In this document: positions 24,521 to 36,313 of the stretch, piece after piece | How positions within the stretch are numbered: the first letter of the stretch is position 1 | Layout: each line of letters starts with the position of its first letter | Source of the DNA: Acanthaster planci | Lineage: Eukaryota; Echinodermata; Asteroidea; Valvatida; Acanthasteridae | Direction: 5' to 3' | DNA: 64,000 nucleotides | NCBI RefSeq assembly: GCF_001949145.1 | Contig: NW_019091440.1 | Coordinates: 1,164,576-1,228,575 of the forward strand | Translations under genes and position numbers: made by a program | The notes under the pieces: model-generated | What the model was told of the DNA's origin: nothing | Databases searched by the model: none | The model's input: only the letters and a program-made list of their open reading frames with translations

Positions 24521-27500
24521 AATACATATGACAGTACAGCGCCTTGAGCAACAGTTGTGATGGAGATGTGCACTACAATGTCAATATACATGTACGGTGT
24601 ATGTAAAAATGCATTGTTCTTATTATTGTTAAAACATTTCTCAGGATGGTTCACTTAAACAGGCAAACTTTAACTGTTTCAAGTTTGCTTGTTCATGTAA
24701 AAAGCAATAATTGGTTGTTTTATCTTGGTCTGGACTCTTGTAGATGGGGAGGTCTTATGCATGTTCATAGCTGTAAGAAACGGTTACCTGACCTAGATGT
24801 ACATGTAACTGAACATGCAGGTCTTGTTCCCCGGATTCTGTTTGAGTTCTTCTGCTTCTTTTGCACCATTAAAGACAATAGTCTTTGTTTGTGTAGTCTC
24901 CAATGAATCTTGACATCGGGGGCTCTTGTGCATGTTATGTACGTGCGGTCTTGTCCCCCATCCTCTTCTTGTGTTGTTCTGCCTTCTTAGCATGTGCTAA
25001 AAAGGTGAAACAAAAGTAAATTACTTGAGCAATGGGGCACGGAGGTATTCAGGGTTAAAGGAAGGAGACTTCCAGTGGTTTGATGTATGAATTTTTTTTT
25101 TTATTGTTAATGGTTTGTAAAAAAACTAAATGTATCAATGTAGATTTTGGTTAACGGCTACCAGGCTCGTTCAATGGCTGTATGGGGAATGATCTGAAAA
25201 TGCCGTACAGTCACCCAAAACAGGTATAATTAGCCTGTTTCTTTTTAGCGAAATGCAAATTCTTTTTTTTGCATGTACACGTACATGTACAGTGTACATG
25301 TATTTCATTGTCTTTCAGTGTTCATTTTCAATTTTGCTGAGGTTCAAGTTTGTTCCTTTCTTCTCTCAACCCCGATAGGTTCGCTGTTCATGATTCTTCT
25401 CATTAACCCGCCTAGCTACGTGTATCTCGAGGAGTATCAAGCTCTCTCTTATACTTAGGTGTACATATAAAGTCCGTTGATCTTTAAGCAGTGAGCTTCA
25501 ATGACCTCTCTGCTCCATTTTTCCCGTGAGAATTTTTAAAAAGATGTAAGTTCTAGGCTTCCATTCGAATTGACATGTTGATCCAAGCATTGGGGGAGGG
25601 GAATCACCATCTTCGAAGTAAAAGAAATCCTTTTTACAGTGTAAGGCAACAGAGGACCATGGGAGGGTTATACATGTCATCCCACAACACGAGGTTCATT
25701 GGCATTTTAGTACACCCTATCCACCTCATGAACGAATGTCGAGCTTTTATTCCAAATATGTTAGAGCCACGCACCTATCTGCCTGTACAGAGCCTGAAAG
25801 TTGACCCCGACATGCCCGATGACACGCCCGGAACCCTTGGATAGGAAAAATAACGCGCAAAGATTTTAGAAATTGTAATATTTTTTCGTTTAGTTTCTTC
25901 TTTAAAAATTCAACTTGGAAAAAGGGCTTCGAAAAATATTTGTTGGTATATCAATTTACAGAAACTGAAAAATTACCTGACCTTAAAGAGAAATATCCTG
26001 CCAAGAGTTGACCCATCACTGCCGAAACTCTAAAATAAATGAAGAACAGTGCAATACAGCAGTCTCGTACGCAAATTAATATTTACGTTTTGAAATTTTA
26101 TGATAGTCTGTGGGTGAAAACAAAAACAAAACAGATCAAAATATTTTACATATCTTAATAATTTATAAAGTAACAAAAATAAAGCAATATTCTACTTTTA
26201 CGAAAGATTCTGATATTTTATCTGACCTTTGCTGACAACAACTGCGTGATGACAACTCAACGGAATTTGCAGCTGGAACCCATCGACTGCAGGTAGGTAA
26301 ATCTTTGCAAGGGTGTAGGCCAGGCTACAATCTCGTTTTCAAGACAGCACGGCGAGTGAAAACGAATGTGCCTGAACAAGGTGACCTAGGTACGATATCG
26401 CCGGGCGTGAAAGGTCGCTATTAAATTCGTTTTTTACCCATCTCCAGGATATTTTTCCAAAATGTTAGTTGAGGAAGACAAAGGTAAAATTCCAAAATGA
26501 GTGTTTCAGTAAGGAATTATTTTTCCAAAAATTATCGAACGTGATAGGACGGCACAATGTAAAATCCCCATGCACAGGCAGACCGCGCAAGGGTTCCGGA
26601 AGCTCGCTGCGTGACCTTTTACTTTCAGGCTCTATTGCTATGACTTTGAACCTGTGGAGTGGGAACCAGTCATTGCGGTCGCTCGTCCCCGCCGCTCTTT
26701 CAGACCCTGGAAAGCGCACACGCATGACGTATTTTTGGACAGCACCCATTGGATAGTTGTTTCAAACAAACACGCGGGTGCACTGAATGTACACGCGTTG
26801 ATTAGGCAGAAACTAACCCAAAATGCTTTGTGCGTCAGTAGCTGGAACGTACTTTTTTGTGAAAGGCTTCTGGGAACGAGCTAAGCCATTGTGCAGTTTT
26901 AAATTCGACCTAAAGGGGTTTCCATTTCTTTGGAGGTGCAAACCAAATTTGAATTTTGGAATGGGCTCAATTTATTTGTGATCTAAAATGTAAATACATG
27001 TAGCAATGAACGTCCATTAACCAGGACCATCTGGGTATCATTTCTACGTGCATGGGATCAAGTATTCTTGGTCTCATTCCAACAAATCCAAATTGTAGGT
27101 CCGTTTCTCATAACGGGGGAGGGAATATTACTTCATATACATGTATGGAACAAGAACTTTTGGGGTTAGTCTTTTTTGGTAAGGAGAGAAGGAAAAAGTT
27201 AGTTCGTTTCTATGGACACCTTTGAAAACTATACTGATTTATTTAAGACATTTTTCCCCCGAGAAAGTTTTTTTTTATAAATATATAGATGGGCATGGGA
27301 ATAATTACATTCAGTTTTTAAGTAATATTTTAAACACACTGCATACTGGTATTTCCTATAAATATTCACATACATAAAAGAAAATGTCACTTTATTTGAA
27401 ATGTTGAAATATTGAGCTGTTGAATGTACGGCCATAATTTGGTTCGCTCTCAAACTCTAGATGTTCTCTGTATTTTGACTGAAATTCGAAGATTTAAGCT

Positions 27501-27599
27501 GTACTTGCGAGAGAATTGTTGCACCGGCCACGTGGGCTGTGCATCTAGACAAATCCGATGAAACGCCATTCCGAGGGGCCATTTACACTCACGCAGCTG

Positions 27600-27845
27600 T
27601 CTCAACCTACTGCCTATTGGTCAAGGAGGAATTTCACGCGCGCGCACCGCCTGCGTGCGATCAGGATGGCCTCGTGGTAATGGCTTCTAAATTTGGTCGA
27701 AGTTTCTAGTACTTGTAAACCGAGCAACGCTACTCGGACAACCGACGCTTCACCGTCCTATACGACACTATACCAAGCGAAGATTTTTGCCTCAAAATCA
27801 GCACACGAAGACAGAAAATACTTTTACAAAAAGAGACACCCGCAG
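27600..27845 (+). other. Probable 5' UTR exon and promoter region of the dispanin gene
   Basis: A locally GC- and CpG-richer stretch (for example ACGCGCGCGC near 27636) is followed by sequence ending CACCCGCAG at 27845 before GTACAT, a usable donor. No start codon in frame with the downstream coding exon occurs in the last ~130 nt. The exon is therefore read as untranslated, and its left limit is a guess. Confidence 0.45.
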
Positions 27846-28254
27846 GTACATTATAATCCAACTTGAGGAAAGGTACATTTAATATAGCGATGTAATTTTG
27901 ATTTTTCTAACCACGTTTATACGTGTACATTAAACTATACATAAGAATTCATCTATAGATCCACAATTGCTGCACAACTCTTTCTTGTAGTTTTTGACTT
28001 GTGCCACAGCGAATAGGTCAAGGTGAACTTGAAACGTTACACAGTGAAAGTAGGTGTAACATTGAACAGTGGAGTTTGATTAAATGTAATGAAATAAAAT
28101 GAATTGCCTTCAAAATCGCCTACCGGATCCTCGACAGTAAATCAATGATATTCTACCAGGTCACCGAATGCGTTACTAAAATGCTTTCTTGACTCTACAT
28201 GTGATTTTTGATTAAACTACTTTTAATTTCATGACATTTTCCTGTTTTTCACAG

Positions 28255-28343
28255 CATACAGACCTCTGACTAGCCAATGTGACGAAGGAGTCGAGAGCGC
28301 TGAGATGTTTTTCCAGCCTCGGTCGGGGCAGAGCTTGCTATCG
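28255..28343 (+). CDS. Dispanin gene exon with start codon (coding part 28305-28343)
   Basis: The acceptor TTTTTCACAG precedes 28255 and the donor GTGAGC follows 28343. The coding part is MFFQPRSGQSLLS. An upstream ATG in the same exon is followed at once by TGA. Confidence 0.85.
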
Positions 28344-29472
28344 GTGAGCTGGTTGCAAGTTTTCATGAGTGGGTTGAAGTTGACACTATCTTTCTGTGGA
28401 GTGTTGGTTAGAGAATTCTAGTGCATTGCTACCATCAAAATTTACTACTACTAATCAAAAACTACTTTTTTGTTTGACCAAATTTACACATTTAAGACTT
28501 CGTACCCTAAATGTTATGTAGTTAAAGCACTTAAGAAAGTTGCACTTCAGTTTCATGCATGATGTTAGATTTTGGAGCATACCAGAAGAGCTCCTTGTTG
28601 AAATACGTACCTCCAAGAAGGTAAAGGTTATGTTGAGGTTTGGTCTAGCTTTCTTTTCTGCTCGTTTCTTGTAGATGCCTTCCTTCCCACAGGCTGAAAC
28701 CACGGTCATCACCTCCCGAAACCAACCCAAGGACTACCAGATGCTGGCCCTGTTCGTCACGCTTTTCTGCTGTCTCCCGCTCGGCATTATGGGATTGATC
28801 AAGTCCAGTGAGGTATGGATTTTTCTCGACGTTCTGCCATTGGCTGTTCATCTTATACCAACAGACGTCATATAAAAAAATGTGGATTCGCAACTGAACC
28901 CACCGGCAGCTATTTGACCGTGCCCAACATGAAAGCGATGTTTCCTCGCTCCCAAATTTAACTTTTGACGCCTTGCCGATGAATGTGGTTAACAATGGTC
29001 TGCAAGCTTTTTTATCACCGTTGTATTCGGCACGGCAAGAAGGTTTCCTGTAAGGCTAATTACACTGTTGCACGGCAAGAAGGTTTCCTGTAAGGCTAAT
29101 TACACTGTTGTGTTTATCTGAGAAATTTTTCCATTTCATTTTTGATTTTTTTTCACATTCAAATGCCCGAAATAATGTGTTCATTCAAATGCCCGAAATA
29201 ATGTGTTCTCAAATTTGACATGAAGTACATTATCTCTTCTTCCCTTGTAGGTGAGACGGAGGGCAGTTATTGGGGATTCCTTTGGCGCCCACCAGGCAAG
29301 TTATCGCGCTAAGAGTCTGCTTTACGCTGGTCTTGGTGTCGGCCTCTTGCTGTGGATGTGCAGTCTCACTGCGTTTGTCGTCATCGCTGTCCAAGTCTTC
29401 AGTGAGAATAAGCTTCCAGACAAAAGCTTCAAGTACCATTTTGTGACGGCCATCGTCCCGATCGGCAAATGA
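28305..29472 (+). CDS. CD225/dispanin family two-membrane-segment protein, complete, 3 coding exons
   Basis: Coding exons 28305-28343, 28675-28812 and 29251-29472 join in phase 0 and give 132 aa. After a 35-residue N-terminal tail containing SRNQPKDYQ, membrane segment 1 is residues 36-55 (MLALFVTLFCCLPLGIMGLI, with the double Cys typical of the family). The cytosolic loop SSEVRRRAVIGDSFGAHQAS carries the conserved GD-x2-GA-x2-AS core, then AKSL. Membrane segment 2 is about residues 81-109. A 23-residue tail follows. Relatives (IFITM, PRRT1/PRRT2, SynDIG, TRARG1, TMEM91) are small membrane proteins of endosomes, synapses or GLUT4 vesicles. Which subgroup this belongs to cannot be told by eye, so no antiviral or synaptic role is claimed. 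The start is the ATG inside the second transcript exon (28255-28343), since the frame upstream has no ATG. Confidence 0.92.
28675..28812 (+). CDS. Dispanin gene exon: N-terminal tail and membrane segment 1
   Basis: The exon starts with ATG directly after the acceptor TTTCTTGTAG and has 46 codons in phase 0. An internal start here would give a 119-aa protein that keeps both membrane segments. Confidence 0.93.
29031..29110 (+). repeat. Perfect 40-bp tandem duplication
   Basis: Two identical 40-nt copies (29031-29070, 29071-29110) lie in the last intron of the dispanin gene. Confidence 0.98.
29157..29208 (+). repeat. Perfect 26-bp tandem duplication
   Basis: Two identical 26-nt copies (29157-29182, 29183-29208) lie 47 nt after the 40-bp duplication. 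Confidence 0.98.
29251..29472 (+). CDS. Dispanin gene last exon: loop, membrane segment 2, stop
   Basis: The exon follows the acceptor TTCCCTTGTAG, encodes VRRRAVIGDSFGAHQASYR onward and stops TGA at 29470-29472. The next ~900 nt are read as 3' UTR, with a possible ATTAAA polyadenylation signal near 30357. Confidence 0.93.
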   Translation: MRRRAVIGDSFGAHQASYRAKSLLYAGLGVGLLLWMCSLTAFVVIAVQVFSENKLPDKSFKYHFVTAIVPIGK

Positions 29473-30475
29473 GGAGATAGAGAGAGTTCAATATCTGAGG
29501 GACTCGAAGTTGTCCTTTTTGTGAAAATGTATTCATTTGCTCGAATGCGAGTGTAAATTGCTTGAGCTGTGCAAGCGATCACCCACACATGACATTACTT
29601 GTTAGGTGGATGTGCTATGACGTTTGTACTTTGATGTCCAGACCTAAAAGGAGGACCTGAATGTTGCCTTTCTGTGCAAGTAATGCTTTTGTTTGTTTGT
29701 TTGTTTTTGTGATGGGTCGAAATAATTCGAGCTTGTTGTTCTTTGCTGAAAGCGTACGTTCTCCATTTGCGTTCGGCCTTGGTCCATTTTGTGCTTTATG
29801 TCCCTATGTAAAGACCACCATTTTTGCCGAGTTGAGTTTGTCTGCCAGTTTGTCAGTAGTGCTATTGGTCTGCCAATTAAATTTGTCTGAGGTTGTTCTT
29901 GGAGGAAATCTCTTCATGAATACTTCAGCTCTGTATGGTTCCACTTTCGCCCGTACGATAATCTCCACCATTTTCCCCCAGATGTGTTTGTTTGTCTACC
30001 TAGCCTCAGCTAGTTCACTCCACTGGAGACGAAAGGCCTCTAGATTTGATCACCTCTTGTCTTGCCCAATCCCTTTACCCTCATGTAGCCATCATCTAAC
30101 CATCAATCTGTTATTTCACCATCTTCCATTCACACGACCTCCTTTTGATACTAGTCTCCTTTTAGACTAGTCTAGTCGGTTAAATGTGTTAAAATTTTCC
30201 ATCTGTTATCGTATTCCAACTATAGGGTCCAACCTACCTCTATCGTAGATTGCACTTTCCATAAATGCCAGCAAATTGTGATATATCCAACTACTGTCAA
30301 GTAATATTGAAGTATCCTTTGCCCATTCCTTTTGTCTCGTAAAGTAAAACAGAATCTATTAAATTATTTGTAAGTTTTTCTAGCTTGCGGTATTCACCAA
30401 TGAAAGTATTTATTTTTTAAATTTCAATTTTTTGTTACAGTGCATACCACCGTTTATATCCAGCAAGAAATGAGA

Positions 30476-30648
30476 CCGAGGGGTACCCCACCAACATGTG
30501 CAATTGCTATACACACACGAGACTATTGTTATCTAGCACATCCCCCTAAATGTCTGAAAAGAATTCTTCAGATTCCAGTGAGACAATGACCAACACAAAG
30601 CTGGGGGGGGGTTCTCTCTGTCTCATATCTCGCTTCTTTATGCCACCG
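30476..30648 (+). repeat. Dispersed repeat family D, copy 2
   Basis: Shares TATACACAC, AGACTATTGTTA, CCTAxAxGTCTG, ATTCTTCAGATTCC, ACAATGACCA and GGGGGGTTCTCTC with the copy at 59784. Confidence 0.8.
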
Positions 30649-32555
30649 TTACAAAGTGCAATAATTTGATACTTTGCCAATTTTGTTTGAATTAAACGGG
30701 TCATTGGTCAATTCCGATTCGTTCACAGAGCGACATTTTACTGAATTTGATAGAGTTTCTTGCCATTTTAAAGTAAACATTCGCCCATTCCAAGGTCACT
30801 CAGTGTTAGCCCTCTGAAAGATTCAAAATTCAACGCAAGGGTGTCAACAGAAAAGGGTGCTTGGTACGTTTATGGGCTGAGCCGCAATTAACTAAAAACT
30901 AACAATAGAAAACGCATTAAGGACAGCATTCAGCTTGCAACCTACTTCTGCTCTGCAAATATCTTTCTTTTCAGCGTAGATCTCTGTGAAATTGGTCACT
31001 CGTTTTGCTCAATTTTGATGGATCCGGAATTTGCTTACCTTGTACCCTTAGCAGACAACACGTCCCCAAAACCAAATTACTTGTAAGTTGTACCAGTCAC
31101 TGACAGTTATGACACATACGTGTGGAACAGTTTGGCTGGAGATTGTTTTCCTGAGCATAAATTATCTGATCTAAGTATTCAGGAAGTACCAGCTGGTTAA
31201 TATCTTTTCAACAATATTAGACTGTTGTCAGAATTAGGGCTTTTTAAAAAACTTGGCCATACGTTTGAGATTGAGGAGAGAGGCTGCATTAAAATAATAG
31301 AAAAAAAGAAAACTTGCCAGCAAGTAAAGCTTATGCATATCAGAGTGTTTTCAGCGGTTAATTACAGTTGCCAAAATGTAAGATTTTCAGTACTGTATGC
31401 AGTCAATGTACGGTACAATTGAGAGACAATATTCTTTGGTGGATTTCTGATCTGATATTTTTACTCCTTCAAAACATATAATGAAGACGTGGACTGAGTT
31501 TATTACACCGCCAAGCCAGATTGTTATTTAATTGATCTTTAAAATATGACAGCTGTTTGCCAACAAGATCTTAATGTCCTTTACTTAAGCCCTTTTGCAT
31601 GGCCAACTTGTAAAATTATGAGAGATAAATATTTATTTCATTGTACTTGTAGTTATATTCAAAGCTTTGAAAAACGACGGAAGTATTGATAAAATAATGT
31701 GATGTCCGCTGTAGTAGTTTAATTTATTATGGAAATATTCCTTATAAAAGGTATTCATTATTCCTGTTTTAGTCATAAATTAAAAGCTACAGGAAGGAAG
31801 AAAATATCCAGATAGGCCTCCAAAGTATTCTCTTTTATTTAAGAACCACTGCAAGTGTTGAACCAATAGCTACGTGGAATCTTTTTTCAGAAAGTGGACA
31901 AATCGAGGGCTACTGTTTGCCGCTATGGTGTACATGTACATATTTGATGTTTGTACTAATTGTCTATTCAAGAAACATTTTAAGAAACGTGCGAATGTTT
32001 TCAAAGAAAGTGTAATAATAAAGAGCAAACTACTTGTCAATATCTGTTGGCTCTGTGCATCTTTGTGCTTTTATTTTTATTTTGTGGAAATTCAAATAAA
32101 TGTACATGTAGTCTTGTCTGTTGACTTCTAAGAAGTTTCTAACGAGAAAGTCACGATTGTCATGAGAATATTCCGTGGAAAATGTCCTTTCTGAATAATA
32201 TTTAAGCAATAAATATTATATAATAATATTTAAGAAATATTCACTCCAATTGCAGAAAAAAAAGTCTTTCAATCATGATCTTCGATGCATTTCAAAGATG
32301 GGAATCGCGGTCGAAAAAAATTAAAATTCCCCTGAAGGTTTTCTGTTGAACCTGGGTTATGTTAGGTACTATGTTGGCTGTTTCACAGACTGTTTTTTAT
32401 TTTCCAGAGGATTTGATGGTGAGTACCATGAGGAAAAGTAATTATCTATTAAATAATGGAGAATCCCGAGGAAAACATTTAAGAAAAATCGTGTAAAACA
32501 TTGATCGATTAGCCTTGTATTGTATACAAATATTTTCTCAACTAATTTTCAACTG

Positions 32556-33682
32556 ATTAGTGCGGGCGCCCCCATGCGACGACTGAATTACTTTATATGG
32601 CGCCCTCTATAGGACTGTGCATCTTCAGCATCATATTAACTTTGTTCATCCATACTGCCCTTAGGTGCTAAGATCGACATTAGTGCAACATCAATGACGT
32701 GCATACATTGGAAAGAACGATCTGAAAGTTTTGTGTTTTGATTCCATCGATTAGTAAGGGCGCCCGCTATGATTTATATGTTGACAGAAATTTATTACTT
32801 TCCACTATAGCGCCCTCCGGTGTCTGAACCGTTACTTCGGTCGAATTCGAGCAACCTTAGTCCAGTTCTCTGCTCAAAGATTCCCTGGCGACTCTTGATA
32901 AAAAATCTTAGGTCAGGCATCACCCACGGAAATAGATATGACGCAATTAAAGGGTCAGGGGTCACAAGTTGAGAGCCCGGGTGTTCCGATTTCATTACAG
33001 TGGTGCACCCTCTATGTGTGGCATTTGCCAGTTGTCGCTAGGTCCTGATTCTTCCTATATTCGACAATTTACATTCAACATTACAGCCTGTCTACCCAGC
33101 CGGGAATAACCGAACACCAACGGCACCATCCGAATATGCCAAATATAGATGAGACGATTTCGGAATATTTGGCCAATTCTGGAAAACTGGAGGAATACCT
33201 CCAGTCTTGGTCACGTGGACATTGGATCATACAGGACCCTTGATTCGTAGGGTAGTCACAATTATCGGGACTGGTATCCAGAGTAGTCTCCTTGAAAATG
33301 ATTTTGCTTTCTAAATAGAAAAAAAATCAGCCCAGTCATCCAAACATTAACTCTCGAAGAATCTACCAGCTAGGACGCCGCCATGTTTAATACTTGCCAC
33401 TATATATACCAGCGGTTGTGCGTTGCCGACGTTCGAGCGGCCGACCCACGAACAACAAATCCAGCTGTGCGCGAACGTACACGAAAACAAGCCGCCAGAA
33501 CTCAGTCTTAATTCACTCGTTGTCTGTACCTCTAAAACACTACTGGGACTGGCTAATAGCTTCAGGATGAATTAATTTAATTCGAAGATAATGAACTATT
33601 TTCTTTTGCTCCGGAACGCCATTGATTTGTAAGGGCGCCCCCAATTGTTTAATTGACTACTGCCCCTGAGGCGCCCTCTATT
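32556..33682. repeat. Cluster of three GGGCGCC hairpins
   Basis: Hairpin-like units at 32556-32612, 32748-32820 and 33622-33682 each start GATTxGTxxGGGCGCCC and end GGCGCCCTC or AGCGCCCTC after 30-50 nt of AT-rich loop. They lie in otherwise AT-rich intergenic DNA. Confidence 0.6.
33409..33504 (-). repeat. Partial copy of the 47910-48302 element
   Basis: About 95 bp match one end in reverse orientation (ACGTTCGAGCGGCCGACCCA, CGAACAACAAATCCAGCTGT, AACAAGCCGCCAGAACTC). Confidence 0.78.
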
Positions 33683-36207
33683 TTCGGGCCCGTTGTTGCC
33701 CTCTTCAGTCTCGTATTGAGTTAAACAGTAGTCTCCAAAGAAACGTATGCACGTATTTTATAAACGGCGCCAGGCGCAATTTATGAAAGACCCAGACCCA
33801 ACTGCGAGATGCACTGAGAATTTTCCCTGTCCTCACATGCAATTCCATCAATAAATGAAATTAGGAAAAGTTACAATATCGTAACAAGCCCATGTTTGAA
33901 TCTCTCTAAACAACTTCGCATTACGTTACAGGCCTGTGAAACCCACGCGGCGAGCCTTCTGGAGAATTTTTGTTCAGTGTGTAATACTTTTCGGCACCTC
34001 GACACCGATTTCTTAAAATCTGACAAACCCTTATCGTGCAACGCCAATTTTTGCGAGACATACTGACTCGCACTAGCTGACTCGCGGGAGCCAATGGACT
34101 TAAAAAGTTATTGAAACAACAGAACTGTGGCTCCAACCGATTGGAAAATTCATATTTAAACTGGTTATAATTGTCTTTACATGTATTCCAATTTTCAAAT
34201 CGGCTCTGAAATGGTTTGTATATAAACTCCAATTCTTTAAGGTCAACATGAAACATAGTTATTGTAATCAACACACAATGTTTACACTGACAACTTCGAA
34301 CTCCAGAGGTCGAATAGATGTCCTTTATTTACACAGTATACAACATGCTTCGAATTAAGTATTACGTTAATTTCATCTCATTTACAACAAAGATACATTT
34401 ATTCATTAAATTGGATTTGTCGACAAAATATGTAATTACAGGTTATTTTTAATACAATTTTATTTTATATTTTCTATTTATATTGTTTACATATTCCGAG
34501 TAGCATATTTTATAATCTTATTTCACTTTAATGTTCAGGTATGTGCCAGACAAGAATTCACCTTTATGGAGGACATTCAAAAGTTTTGGTAAAACAAGTG
34601 CAACGTTAACAACCAACATGGCCGAGGTTTCGGTATAAAGCAAATTTTAAGTCCGCCCGCCAGTGGAGGAAACCCCTGTGCCAAATGCCAAGCAAGCCAG
34701 CAAAAGTGTTTTACCATTATTACGATTCATAATTAATATTGACGATCCAATCACAGCTTCAACAGTCTGGGTTACTGCATACATGCTTCTCCTTAATCTT
34801 CTTTATTATGAAGAAAGGGGGGGTGAATGTCAGTAATTTGTGAACTTTGAGAGTCTTTTACATGAGTCTTCACTCCGCTGCGTGGTAGAATATCGCAGGT
34901 AGAATAATATTATTTTGTACTCGAAGTTTCTGAAATATTACTGTACATTCTTAATATGAATTGTAATATGTACATAAATGTTATATACAATATTTAAGGC
35001 ATCTTTCCTCTCCTATGATAGACCATTCCAAAAACTTGCTTATTCACAAATAGGCCTACTCTAGATGTATACTGCGCGGCACTATGCATTTAGTTTATAT
35101 GCCACAGGGTGCTTCGAGACGTCTATATATACGGTGTGAATCTCGCCAGAAAAAAATATATTCCTTTCTTTATTTGGTCCATATTGGTCATGCTCATCAA
35201 TGCCCAACTGCCTCTTTTGTATTATACAGCGCGCAAGCAAATTTCTCAATTTCACGTTAAATTCTTAATGCGAGAATCTCGTGCCAAATATTGTTCTTAT
35301 TTATTTATTTATTCTTATTTGTTTTTATTCCACCAGTAAAAGTTCAACAGAGACCAAACAGATCAACGCATCATTAAATATCAATTGGCCTCACGTTCAA
35401 TTTGCAGGTAAAAATACTGCTTATTGTTCCCCCTAGCCAATGGTTGGCTATGTAACAGCTCGGTGTATCAAGAACACTGTGAAAACATTTACCAAAATAA
35501 GTATCAGCGCCTCATCGGTATGGTGACTAGGATAAGTACATTTTACAAATAAATTTTCTCATTATTATAATTGTTATTAAGGTGAGACCATGCAAACGAA
35601 TGCATTCGCTGCACGGCTTGCTGACGGAAATCGCAAGTTGTATTTTAGTAGTATTGTGTAGACTGAGATCTATGGGAGATCATTGATTTTTCTCACTTAA
35701 AGAAGAAATGACTAAACCCAACTTAAAAAAAGTCTCCCGTACATATGTGAAAATAAAACCAGTAAATGGTAGCTTCATATTTGTCAGACATAGGCCTATA
35801 TTTACTGAGTTAAGACCGGTTCATACTTAGCGCGAAAGCGAATGCAAACGTACATTTGTGACGTCAGATGACGTACTCGCGCTGCAAATTCGTGAAAGAA
35901 ACATGTTTCAAAGCAAACGAGATTTCGCCGCAAAGTTGTCGTGACGTCATATTCGCTTCGCGGTACCATTCGCCTGAAGTATCAACGCGCCTTTAAATTG
36001 TCCCTTACTAGATATGGGTGTCGAGCAAGACAAAAGAAACTCTTCTTACATGAGCACAAAGTTTTCCCTGCTCAGATAAATAATTATCACGCATATGGTG
36101 TTACCTAACCAGAAGAGTGATATATATTTGATCATATTGGTAGGCACGTGACTTAAAACGCTCTGTTTATTGGGCAAGAGTTGGCGGGACGCCGATGACG
36201 TCACGTC

Positions 36208-36313
36208 TCAGATGGTGCAACACTTTTTCTTGGATGGAGCGAAGATGATTTGCTCATTGAGTTCCACGGTGTATACCCTGCTTACGGTGTCGTCCTCTCG
36301 TTTTTGGAGTTCC
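36208..36313 (-). CDS. Rab gene last exon (prenylation motif and stop)
   Basis: The 106-nt exon encodes [20 protein letters not shown], then [14 protein letters not shown] and TGA. The polybasic run with two Cys is the expected geranylgeranylation signal. Confidence 0.94.

Larger units (their letters stand above)
20730..27599. other. Intergenic region between MOB3 and the dispanin gene
   Basis: The two genes are transcribed away from each other. The region should hold the MOB3 5' UTR and promoter just right of 20729. It also contains family C copy 1, the 24120 element and many TACATGTA palindromes. No other exon is supported. Confidence 0.55.
30400..36207. other. Intergenic region
   Basis: Between the dispanin 3' end and the Rab gene 3' end (convergent). 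AT-rich, with family D copy 2, GGGCGCC hairpins and the partial 393-bp element copy. No gene seen. Confidence 0.55.

Noticed and set aside
29661-30170. 169-codon open frame on the plus strand
   Set aside because: It lies in the dispanin 3' UTR, is a low-complexity Leu/Ser/Phe-rich frame and has no family resemblance.
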